Positions 1-5,128 of a stretch of 7,517 bases of DNA are shown here, in pieces. Origin of the DNA: an uncultured Synergistales bacterium. GTDB lineage: Bacteria; Synergistota; Synergistia; Synergistales; Aminobacteriaceae. The DNA lies in NCBI GenBank assembly GCA_905233335.1, contig CAJOED010000065.1, forward strand, positions 1 to 7,517, written 5' to 3'. The translations under genes were made by a program, and so were the position numbers. The notes under the pieces were generated by a model. It saw nothing but the letters and a program-made list of their open reading frames with translations. It was not told the DNA's origin and made no database searches. Numbering within the stretch: position 1 is the stretch's first letter; each line of letters starts with the position of its first letter.

Positions 1-16
1 AGTTTGTGCTCCCTCG

Positions 17-43
17 TTGTAACAGGCGGGGGAGTGCTATAAT
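17..43 (+). promoter_or_regulatory. Putative sigma70 promoter of the toxin-antitoxin pair
   Basis: A perfect -10 hexamer TATAAT lies at 38-43 and is preceded by TG at 35-36, giving the extended -10 TGCTATAAT. A weaker -35 candidate, TTGTAA (17-22, four of six matches), sits 15 bp upstream, which is short, so the extended -10 probably does most of the work. Initiation near position 50 would leave a short leader containing the AGGAGA ribosome site at 55-60. No autoregulatory palindrome was recognised around it, although the left flank is cut by the window edge. Confidence 0.6.
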
Positions 44-67
44 CTTTGCAGAATAGGAGATGTGAAT

Positions 68-256
68 ATGTACGGAAATATTACTACAGGGAGCGGCCCT
101 GTAAGGAAATTCGCAACAAATGAAGAGTGGCATAAAGCACTTAACGCGTTGTACGGCTCTATTACGGATGAAACTTTTGTTGAACCTGAAGACGCATATT
201 TTGATTTTGATGAGGTGCCTAGCTTTGATGAAGAAAATATATTATCTCGACAGTAA
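68..256 (+). CDS. Small acidic protein, probable antitoxin partner of the VapC toxin
   Basis: This 62-residue protein has no family I recognise. The start at ATG 68 is chosen because AGGAGA (55-60) lies 7 bases upstream; a GTG at 62 would give two more residues but sits only one base from the ribosome site. The protein is strongly acidic (13 Asp/Glu against 4 Lys/Arg); the C-terminal half (residues 34-56) carries most acidic and aromatic residues, as in toxin-binding tails of antitoxins. No ribbon-helix-helix, AbrB or Phd DNA-binding fold is obvious. The gene overlaps the downstream PIN-domain gene by 29 bases, the tight coupling usual for toxin-antitoxin operons. The antitoxin role is inferred from position, size and charge; it could instead be a remnant of a larger antitoxin. 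Confidence 0.6.
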   Translation: MYGNITTGSGPVRKFATNEEWHKALNALYGSITDETFVEPEDAYFDFDEVPSFDEENILSRQ

Positions 257-662
257 TATTTGTATTACTTACTTGAGAGGCCGAAACTCGGATTTACGCG
301 ATAAAATAGACTCTATTAACGCAAATTATATAAAGTTGCCTTCACTCGTCAAAGGTGAGCTGCTTTTCGGGGTATTCAAGAGCGGCAGAATTGAGAAAAA
401 CCTGAAACAGACGCTTGATTTCTGCAATTTGTTCGAAATTGTACCGTTTGATAATGATTCGCTCATGACTTACGGAAAAATCCGTGCAGACCTCGAACGC
501 AAAGGACAGAAAATCGGCGCAAATGACACAATAATAGCCGCTACAGTTCTAGCCCGCAACGGCGTACTCATCACAAACAACACAAACGAGTTCGGACTCA
601 AGGTGAAAAACTTTCCTAGCCGTTACGCCAAGCATAACCCACTTTGTAGATTGTGCGCATAA
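228..662 (+). CDS. vapC: VapC-family PIN-domain ribonuclease toxin
   Basis: The 144-residue product has the PIN-domain pattern of VapC toxins: an opening beta strand ending in LDSN (Asp8), KGEL with Glu44 followed by the typical LFGVFKSGR stretch, IGANDTIIAA with Asp100, and ITNNTNEF at 116-122. These acidic residues form the Mg2+-dependent RNase centre in the family, whose members cleave tRNA or rRNA. The start at ATG 228 is chosen because MKKIYYLDSN is the usual family N-terminus; the frame stays open upstream to 120 but that part is unrelated sequence read out of frame through the antitoxin. It overlaps the antitoxin gene by 29 bases. The last 16 codons lie antisense to the methyltransferase gene, and the C-terminal tail after residue 130 does not look like the usual VapC ending, so the end may have been altered by rearrangement. 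The target RNA cannot be inferred. Confidence 0.88.
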   Translation: MKKIYYLDSNICITYLRGRNSDLRDKIDSINANYIKLPSLVKGELLFGVFKSGRIEKNLKQTLDFCNLFEIVPFDNDSLMTYGKIRADLERKGQKIGANDTIIAATVLARNGVLITNNTNEFGLKVKNFPSRYAKHNPLCRLCA

Positions 663-1566
663 TAAAGTTTTTCAGTTTGCTTCTTGCTGGCGGCACTTTT
701 CCATTTTCGTAATAATTTCTTACTCCGAGTTCTTCTTTCTGTTCCGCAAGACAATAACGCGCCGGATGCCAGTTCACAAAACGCATATTCAGCCTCAAAG
801 GATTGTAGAGAGTTTCCGCCGTTGCCGGAGTTATGAACTTATCGCCCGCCAAGTCATTACGCACAAAGAACGCATTAACGCCAAGCAGATTAGTCCCGAC
901 AAGCTGATAGCCCAGCTCACGCCCAAGAAGTTCATACGCCTTCAGTGATGCTCCATGCCAGTCTGAACCGTCCCATACATGCCGGGAATTATACGCCTGC
1001 TTCCACTCAAAGTCCGGCGGGAATTTTCCGTTGTACTCAATGATGACTACACGAGGCTTTACGACATTCACAGCCTGCCAGACGTAATAATCATTGCCGT
1101 CAATATCTATAGACAGCAGGTCGATTTCTCCCGTAAAATTTTCGCTCGTGAATAATTCGTTGATGTTGTCGCGCGTAATGAATGCGTTTTTGACTTTGAG
1201 ACGACCGCCAGCAATTATCGGCCTGAATCTGTCGTGTATTTCCTGAACATCTTTTTGCGAGCCTTCAAGCCATAATCCCGACCAGCCCTTTAACAGCAGG
1301 TAATGACAGTTGCTTTCTAGTCCGTTCTGTACACCGAACTCTATGAAGCGTTTGTCCGTTGTGCCTATCCTCCGAAATATCTCCTGTATTATTCCGTCCT
1401 CGTCGTTCTGTGAATACACTTTGTAGCCGTAACGTTCGAGGCATTTCGGGTCTTCCCAGCGTCGCCGGGTCAATTCATCCCAGCACAGCCCGCCGCAAAT
1501 ACTTCCTTCAAGGCGCAATAGGGGTGTTGTGTTGTGTTGTGTAATATTATTTGGGTTAAAGTTCAC
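616..1566 (-). CDS. FkbM-like SAM-dependent methyltransferase-fold protein
   Basis: The 316-residue protein contains a probable Rossmann methyltransferase core. Motif I is RFIEFGVQNGLESN (73-86), in place of the classic D-x-G-A-x-x-G loop. An acidic end-of-strand-2 position is Glu101 in LWLEGS, then DLLSIDIDGNDYYVW (149-163) and PRVVIIEYN (171-179) follow. Proteins of this kind are often found in polysaccharide or LPS clusters; the substrate is unknown and O-methylation of a surface sugar is only inference from the nearby lipid A genes. No signal peptide or membrane segment is evident. The start is GTG 1566, with AGAAGGG about 9 bases upstream. The conserved core begins only near residue 46, so the start is not fixed by homology. 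It lies 48 bp after nikO and may have its own promoter. Its 3' end overlaps vapC by 47 bp on the opposite strand. Confidence 0.7.
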   Translation of the reverse strand: MNFNPNNITQHNTTPLLRLEGSICGGLCWDELTRRRWEDPKCLERYGYKVYSQNDEDGIIQEIFRRIGTTDKRFIEFGVQNGLESNCHYLLLKGWSGLWLEGSQKDVQEIHDRFRPIIAGGRLKVKNAFITRDNINELFTSENFTGEIDLLSIDIDGNDYYVWQAVNVVKPRVVIIEYNGKFPPDFEWKQAYNSRHVWDGSDWHGASLKAYELLGRELGYQLVGTNLLGVNAFFVRNDLAGDKFITPATAETLYNPLRLNMRFVNWHPARYCLAEQKEELGVRNYYENGKVPPARSKLKNFIMRTIYKVGYAWRNG

Positions 1567-1574
1567 TTTGTCAA
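1546..1574 (-). promoter_or_regulatory. Consensus-like -35/-10 pair overlapping the methyltransferase start codon
   Basis: On the - strand TTGACA (1569-1574, perfect) is followed after exactly 17 bases by AATAAT (1546-1551, five of six). By sequence alone this is the best -35/-10 pair in the window. It straddles the GTG at 1566, so a transcript from it would begin near 1539 and miss that start codon; the next in-frame candidate is TTG at 1518, which has no ribosome site. Either this is fortuitous or the annotated start is wrong. Confidence 0.35.
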
Positions 1575-1600
1575 CCCTTCTTTGTATGATTTTACGCTAC

Positions 1601-1609
1601 ATTCTAGCA
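1601..1609 (-). promoter_or_regulatory. Extended -10 element upstream of the methyltransferase gene
   Basis: Read on the - strand this is TGCTAGAAT, an extended -10 with five of six matches to TATAAT, located just after the nikO stop. No good -35 is visible at the normal distance. Initiation around 1594 would give a leader of roughly 27 bases with the AGAAGGG ribosome site, compatible with the GTG start at 1566. The same TGCTAxAAT form occurs in front of the toxin-antitoxin pair. Confidence 0.4.
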
Positions 1610-1614
1610 CAACT

Positions 1615-2331
1615 TCATGCATAACGCAGTGGAAGCTCCAGCCCGTTCGCCTCAAGAATATTTTTGTCCGTGAACAGTTCAGGGAGTTCACCCTCACACG
1701 CAACCAGTCCGCCCGAAAGTATCACCGCACGCGAACACACATCGAGCGTCATATCGAGGTCATGAGACGCAAGCAAGATACTCTTCTCACTCCCACGCAG
1801 AAAATCAATCACTCGTCTTCTCGCTCTAGGGTCAAGTGCTGCAGCAGGCTCATCAAGTGCAAGCATTTCCGGGTCAGCCGCCAAGATTCCCGCGATTGAT
1901 ACGAGTCTTTTTTCGCCGCCGGAGAGCTTATGAGGTGGACGGTCGGACAAGTGCGCAATCCCAAGTGAGGCAAGTACATTCATTGCGCGTTCATGAGCTT
2001 CTCTCACGTTCACGCCGGAAGCCACAAGCGAAAAAGCTACGTCATCAACGACAGAAGGCATGAGTATTTCGTCGTCAGCGTCCTGAAACGTAAGACCGAC
2101 ATTTTTCCGCAATACATCAACGCCGCTTTCCCCCCTGAAAGTGATTGTCCCTTCCTGAACGTCAACAGCACCGGCAATGTGAAGCAACAGCGTAGATTTC
2201 CCCGAACCGTTCGCACCGACAAGCGCAACCTTCTCACCCTCACCGACCGAGAACGTTACTCCGCGCAGAGCTTCATGTCCGTCCGGGTATCTGTAGCGCA
2301 AGTTAGCAACATCAAGCATAATTTTTTTCAT
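1615..2331 (-). CDS. nikO: ECF nickel transporter ATPase NikO (CbiO family)
   Basis: The 238-residue ABC ATPase energises the nickel ECF transporter on the cytoplasmic face. All motifs are present: Walker A GANGSGKST (39-47), Q-loop Gln83 in TFQDADDEI, signature LSGGEKR (136-142), Walker B LALDE (157-161) with catalytic Glu161, and H-loop His190 in ASHD. The TFQDADDEI stretch and short length are typical of the CbiO/NikO/EcfA group. Two starts are possible: ATG 2331, or ATG 2319, which begins MLDVANLRYRYPDG. Neither has a clear Shine-Dalgarno. The 2319 codon lies in ATGCTTGA, identical to the stop-overlapping sequence at the nikQ end, so it was probably the ancestral, translationally coupled start. 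The gene is now separated from nikQ by 239 bp of duplicated sequence. Cobalt specificity is an alternative, but the nikK/nikL neighbours favour nickel. Confidence 0.92.
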   Translation of the reverse strand: MKKIMLDVANLRYRYPDGHEALRGVTFSVGEGEKVALVGANGSGKSTLLLHIAGAVDVQEGTITFRGESGVDVLRKNVGLTFQDADDEILMPSVVDDVAFSLVASGVNVREAHERAMNVLASLGIAHLSDRPPHKLSGGEKRLVSIAGILAADPEMLALDEPAAALDPRARRRVIDFLRGSEKSILLASHDLDMTLDVCSRAVILSGGLVACEGELPELFTDKNILEANGLELPLRYA

Positions 2332-2420
2332 ATCATAATATTATGTCATTTATTCACAGCCGCAATATATATGCCGCACACAGCACTACTTCACGCAAAG
2401 CACGAGATAAGGCAACACGT
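2313..2420. repeat. Degenerate third copy of the nikQ-end/nikO-start repeat
   Basis: This stretch shares the opening CAAGCATAATT with the two better copies, then CCGCAATATATA (2360-2371) and scattered blocks such as GCACACA and ACTACNTCACG in the same order, with gaps. Read on the - strand, one frame still gives AVCGIYIAAV, resembling the NikQ tail AMFAVYIAVIV. At its right edge ATGCTTGA is followed by CGTG, opening a 13-codon frame (2386-2427) that begins MLDV exactly as nikO does. Decayed duplication is the simplest reading; no intact gene is present. Confidence 0.6.
2334..2345. promoter_or_regulatory. 12-bp perfect palindrome just upstream of nikO
   Basis: CATAATATTATG is self-complementary and ends 3 bp upstream of the ATG at 2331. 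On the - strand TATGAT (2332-2337) overlaps it and could act as a -10 giving a nearly leaderless nikO transcript from around 2325. It could be a binding site for a repressor or a chance AT-rich palindrome. It does not match the NikR operator pattern that I know (GTATGA and TCATAC arms separated by about 16 bp). Confidence 0.2.
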
Positions 2421-2578
2421 CAAGCATAATTGCACACGACAATAACCGCAATATATACTGCAAACATCGCACACATAACTACATCACGAGGGGTTACGCT
2501 CCTGTTCATGTCCCGACAGCTCCCGAATATCACCGGCATGTTATATGCGTACATCATGCGTAACGAAACTTCAAGCAT
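2420..2578 (-). pseudogene. Duplicated nikQ tail, 52-codon ORF encoding a lone membrane segment
   Basis: This open frame is the duplicated end of nikQ, shifted by one frame relative to it because the unit is 151 bp. It begins at ATG 2578, which overlaps the nikQ stop as ATGCTTGA. It reads MLEV, echoing the nikO start MLDV, and then continues into RMMYA and a tail that differs from the last 29 residues of NikQ at only two positions. The product would be a 52-residue peptide with one hydrophobic C-terminal segment (about residues 33-52) and no other NikQ part. There is no separate ribosome site, but reinitiation after nikQ is possible. I treat it as a gene fragment; expression as a small membrane peptide is not excluded. 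Confidence 0.6.
2421..2571. repeat. Direct repeat, copy A (duplicated nikQ 3' end)
   Basis: The first ~97 bases match 2572-2668 with three mismatches that I can count by eye. Weaker similarity with small gaps continues to GCGTACATCATGCG (2547-2560, matching 2701-2714). The copy lies directly after the nikQ stop and fills most of the gap to nikO. It is a tandem duplication of the last ~47 codons of nikQ plus the first ~10 bases of nikO. The duplication is probably recent in the conserved part, because the mismatches are few. Confidence 0.93.
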
Positions 2579-3269
2579 AATTGCACCCGACAATAACCGC
2601 AATATATACTGCGAACATCGCACACATAACTACATCACGAGGGGTTACGCTCCTGTTCACGTCCCGACGGAAACCTCCGAATCCTCCCCGGCACGTTACA
2701 GCGTACATCATGCGTTCGGACTTCCGGGAACTTTGCAGGACAACCGACGCTACAACATACGCAAACGCACGGAGCTTCATTACGCCGCGCAATTCAGGAG
2801 CACGCAGACGCAACGCCACCAACGCCGCCGAAAATCTCTCGTGCATGATGTATATTCCACGCAAAGTAAGAATGACCAGCACCCTCAGCTTTTCGGGAAG
2901 TATCAGCGCACTGTACAGACCACCGATGCCCAAAGGAGCCAGCATTCCCGCAAAGGTTACGTATATCATGTTCACACGCAGAGAAATCACTACTCCCCTC
3001 ACGAAACCTTCACGCGCTACCGGCCAAGTCAATATCATCGTGAGAAGCATTATCGCGTTCATGATGTTGATTTTCGTGATGTTGATTTTTTTGCGGCACA
3101 TTATAACAGCAGGAAGGACAGACGCAAGGCACAACGCCGGAAGTGAGTCGCTCACCGACACAGCAAGAGCATAGCACACAGCGCAGGCAAGAGTTACAGC
3201 CGGTGATGTTTCGCAGTCCGTTATCGTCGAGTAATCCGCAATGTTGAGGGTAAAAGTTTCGCCCTTCAT
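2571..3269 (-). CDS. nikQ: ECF nickel transporter transmembrane protein NikQ (CbiQ family)
   Basis: The 232-residue polytopic membrane protein is the T-component that couples the ATPase NikO to the substrate-binding NikM. Hydrophobic segments are at about 24-57, 70-83, 92-122, 129-136, 167-179 and 212-228. The two cytoplasmic coupling regions are at HERFSAALVALRLRA (143-157) and ERMMYAVTCRGGFGG (185-199), the latter matching the family's E-R-x-x-x-A-x-x-x-R-G signature; the first ends in LRLRA where A-R-G/S is usual. Start at ATG 3269 is well supported: it forms an ATGA overlap with the nikM stop and has CCGGAG 8 bases upstream. The frame stays open far upstream, but that part is antiparallel-frame sequence inside nikM. 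Its last ~47 codons are duplicated downstream, so the stop at 2571 lies inside a direct repeat. Confidence 0.9.
   Translation of the reverse strand: MKGETFTLNIADYSTITDCETSPAVTLACAVCYALAVSVSDSLPALCLASVLPAVIMCRKKINITKINIMNAIMLLTMILTWPVAREGFVRGVVISLRVNMIYVTFAGMLAPLGIGGLYSALILPEKLRVLVILTLRGIYIMHERFSAALVALRLRAPELRGVMKLRAFAYVVASVVLQSSRKSERMMYAVTCRGGFGGFRRDVNRSVTPRDVVMCAMFAVYIAVIVGCNYA
2572..2714. repeat. Direct repeat, copy B (inside the nikQ 3' end)
   Basis: This is the copy retained in the functional nikQ gene and it encodes its last ~47 residues. Homology with copy A runs from CAAGCATAATTGCAC at 2572 to GCGTACATCATGCG at 2701-2714; the segment 2669-2700 is more divergent, with a net three-base gap. 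Beyond 2714 the two copies are unrelated. Confidence 0.9.
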
Positions 3270-3856
3270 GATAAAAACTCCGGGGCTGACTTCTTCAGCC
3301 ATGACATAAGAAACACCGTAACAACTCCTTCTATTAATGCAACGGGGATATGTGCAATGATGATTATTTTTGCGGCGGTGAAAAAATTTCCGTCCGTCAT
3401 ACCAAGCGCAGCACCGACAAGACATGCGCCCGTCATCACTGCCGTTACTCCCGCAACGAACGAGAACACGACAGCATAACGCCCACCGCGTATGAATTTC
3501 CCGAAAAGAACGTACACCAACAGAGCCGAAGCCGACATTATGAACGTGTTTACGCCCAAGACTAACAGCCCGCCGAAGTGGAACAGCAACGCCTGAAGCA
3601 ATAACGCCACGAACACAGCCGGGAATACTCCGAAACCGAGCACGAGTCCCATCGGAGCAAGTAACGTCAGGTGAGTGGAGCTTGGCCCTATTCGGACGTT
3701 CACGAGTGAAGCAAGAAAGAATGCTGACGAGATTAACGCCGTACGTACGATTTTCGCGGTGTCGGTCTTCTTGAGGCCGTAAGAAATGCCCGCCGCACTT
3801 CCTAGCCACCCCGCCGCTAATACACTTCCCGACAATATGCCCTCGCTAATGTGCAT
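3266..3856 (-). CDS. nikM: ECF nickel transporter substrate-specific membrane protein NikM (CbiM family)
   Basis: The 196-residue membrane protein binds and translocates the metal ion. The N-terminus is MHISEGILSG: Met1 and His2 supply metal ligands in this family and must be unprocessed, which fixes the start at ATG 3856. The third ligand is expected to be His62 in GPSSTHL (57-63), equivalent to the second conserved His of CbiM/NikM proteins. Further family blocks are VNTFIMSASAL (102-112) and AHIPVALIEGVVT (168-180). About six to seven hydrophobic segments fill the rest. AGGAGAG lies 8 bases upstream of the start. The gene overlaps nikL by 11 bases and nikQ by 4 (ATGA), so translation is coupled. 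There is no CbiN gene; NikL/NikK take that place, which points to nickel. Cobalt is less likely but cannot be excluded from the sequence. Confidence 0.93.
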   Translation of the reverse strand: MHISEGILSGSVLAAGWLGSAAGISYGLKKTDTAKIVRTALISSAFFLASLVNVRIGPSSTHLTLLAPMGLVLGFGVFPAVFVALLLQALLFHFGGLLVLGVNTFIMSASALLVYVLFGKFIRGGRYAVVFSFVAGVTAVMTGACLVGAALGMTDGNFFTAAKIIIIAHIPVALIEGVVTVFLMSWLKKSAPEFLS

Positions 3857-4274
3857 GTTTCTCTCTCCTGTAGAATATCATCGCTATGTTGAAGATTATG
3901 CTCACTCCCAATAGCGCACGAACGTATAAAGGCTCTTCCTGCTGTCCCGGAGAAACTGCTTCAAGTTCCGGCGTAACGTCAATTTTCGCCTCGCATTGAT
4001 GACCTTCCTCATCACGAACTATCACGCGCCATTCTCCCTCACAATCAGGCACAAACGCAAAACGCCCGGCCTCGTCTGTTCGTCCTGACTGCACAGCGAA
4101 TTTTTCGTCCTTCGGGGAAAATACTTTTGCTTCACGGTAACTCATTTTTTCGCCGGTGGAGTAGAAGAACTCTAGAGCTACTGCCTTCATTCCCGATTGA
4201 CGATAGCCCACGCCGTGAGCATGAACTTCACACGCCCACGACATGAACACCAGCACTAACGCTAACTTCCTCAT
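3846..4274 (-). CDS. nikL: NikL, signal-peptide-bearing membrane-anchored accessory protein of the nickel transporter
   Basis: The 142-residue protein has a signal peptide (1-19, VHA cleavage site), an extracytoplasmic beta-rich domain and a C-terminal membrane helix (about 117-135) followed by the positive RREKHAH tail. The domain shows the NikL-type pattern: FFYSTGEKMSYREAKVFSP (36-54), GRTDEAGRFAFVPDCEGEW (64-82) and VRDEEGHQCEAKIDV (86-100), i.e. an Ig-like T-D-x-x-G-x-F-x-F-x-P repeat unit. After cleavage the mature protein would begin HGVGY, placing His at the amino terminus. Its role is to work with NikM in nickel uptake, replacing CbiN. The start ATG 4274 lies 8 bases after the nikK stop, with only a weak GAAG ribosome site, so coupling to nikK is probable. 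It overlaps nikM by 11 bases. Confidence 0.82.
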   Translation of the reverse strand: MRKLALVLVFMSWACEVHAHGVGYRQSGMKAVALEFFYSTGEKMSYREAKVFSPKDEKFAVQSGRTDEAGRFAFVPDCEGEWRVIVRDEEGHQCEAKIDVTPELEAVSPGQQEEPLYVRALLGVSIIFNIAMIFYRREKHAH

Positions 4275-4282
4275 TTCACTTC

Positions 4283-5059
4283 TTACTTCACTTCAAACAA
4301 CAGGAACGCCCGGAGGTTAAGTGCGTCGTAATCTCCCTCAACGCCGGGTAGCCCTGACTGTGCCGCGCGTATTCCCCACCAGCCCGGAGCTGTGATTTTT
4401 ACGTGCGCTACTCCGTTCTCTGCTTCTGTGTAGTATGCGTATGTGTTCTCGTATTCAGTAACGAAACCGTCATACGTTGCCCATACAGGTCCGGTGTACG
4501 GCTGGCCGTTGAGAAGGATACGGACATCGAAATACTCTCCGACTTTGGCATTTGCAGGGTTAGTGATGGGTATCAGCTCAAGAGGGTGGCCAAGTACGGA
4601 CGAAAAATTTTTGTCGTCGGGCGATGTGTTGTAGATGGCCTTTGCGTATTTATCGTACTTGTTCGCGGATATGACCTTCAGCCCCTGCGCTTCAAGTTCA
4701 CGCCGTGCTCCTGACTTCCCGCCCTCGTTCGTAACGCACCACGATTCTCCGTCCTTCATAGCAACGAGTATCACCGACTGCGATAAATCCTTCGGCGTAA
4801 CTGTGAAATCAATGCACAATTCCGGGTCGTTCGCTGTGAGTTCTGACGCTATGAATTTCCCGTCCTCAATAATTCCTGCCTTCACACGTGAAAGTATCTC
4901 GACTTCCTCCGGCACTATGAACTTGTGAGCAGACTGCACTGTTACCGGGAAAAGTTCGCCCGCCTTCATGCTGTTGTTCCTGGCCTTAATCGTAAGTTCG
5001 TGGGAAAATGCCGGAGCACCTAACGCGATGACTAACAGAAAAGTAATTACACGCTTCAT
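4283..5059 (-). CDS. nikK: NikK, exported DUF4198-type nickel-transport accessory protein
   Basis: The 258-residue protein starts with a clear signal peptide (KR then a hydrophobic run to residue 19, AFS cleavage site), so it should act in the periplasm. The mature part has two beta-sandwich-like regions. The second carries the DUF4198 hallmark GHPLELIPITNPAN (157-170), then GEYFDVRILLNGQPYTG (174-190), ATYDGF (194-199) and APGWWGIRA (224-232). Mature NikK would begin HELTIKA, with His at the amino terminus. In nickel ECF systems NikK assists NikM, presumably by delivering or binding nickel; the exact role is not established from sequence. Start ATG 5059 has GGAGG 9 bases upstream. That site is part of a long inverted repeat, so translation may be structure-controlled. 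It is the first gene of nikKLMQ(O). Confidence 0.82.
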   Translation of the reverse strand: MKRVITFLLVIALGAPAFSHELTIKARNNSMKAGELFPVTVQSAHKFIVPEEVEILSRVKAGIIEDGKFIASELTANDPELCIDFTVTPKDLSQSVILVAMKDGESWCVTNEGGKSGARRELEAQGLKVISANKYDKYAKAIYNTSPDDKNFSSVLGHPLELIPITNPANAKVGEYFDVRILLNGQPYTGPVWATYDGFVTEYENTYAYYTEAENGVAHVKITAPGWWGIRAAQSGLPGVEGDYDALNLRAFLLFEVK

Positions 5060-5100
5060 AAAGAAAAACCTCCGCTGAAAAAAATTTTTTTGAACGGAGG
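5060..5100 (-). terminator. Inverted repeat plus T-tract between lpxB and nikK, overlapping the nikK ribosome site
   Basis: Two 16-base arms (5069-5084 and 5085-5100) are complementary at 14 of 16 positions. CCTCCG (5069-5074) pairs with CGGAGG (5095-5100), and A7/T7 forms the centre. On the - strand the hairpin is followed by TTTTTCTTT and then directly by the nikK ATG. This is the layout of an intrinsic terminator for lpxI-lpxB transcription. The distal arm contains GGAGG, the only good ribosome site of nikK, so the folded RNA would also hide that site. No T-tract follows on the + strand. The stem is AT-rich in its upper half, so termination may be partial. Confidence 0.65.
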
Positions 5101-5101
5101 A

Positions 5102-5110
5102 ATAATAACA
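5102..5110 (-). promoter_or_regulatory. Possible extended -10 promoter of the nik operon
   Basis: On the - strand the bases read TGTTATTAT: TG, one base, then TATTAT with five of six -10 matches. There is no convincing -35 at 5125-5130. Initiation 6-8 bases downstream would fall near 5095, at the end of the CCTCCG arm of the inverted repeat, so nik RNA started here would lack most of that arm and leave the ribosome site open. Confidence 0.4.
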
Positions 5111-5128
5111 CGAAATCAGAAAAAAATG

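Noticed and set aside
120..227. N-terminal extension of VapC
   Set aside because: The extra 36 residues are the antitoxin gene read out of frame and are absent from the PIN family pattern, which starts at MKKIYYLDSN.
2334..2345. NikR operator near nikO
   Set aside because: The palindrome lacks the GTATGA/TCATAC half-sites and spacing known for NikR; it was kept only as an unassigned palindrome.
2387..2397. Inverted match of CTACTTCACGC with 7143-7153
   Set aside because: An 11-base match is expected several times by chance between sequences of this length, and it is not extended on either side.
2430..3174. Long + strand frames opposite nikQ
   Set aside because: They are antisense to a clear family member, rich in Arg/His/Thr from reverse-complement codons, and show no recognisable domain. 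The internal similarity seen in one of them is just the nikQ-tail repeat read on the other strand.
3270..3809. Upstream extension of the nikQ frame
   Set aside because: The frame is open far upstream, but it lies within nikM in another frame, has no membrane-protein character, and the ATGA overlap with a good ribosome site at 3269 fixes the start.
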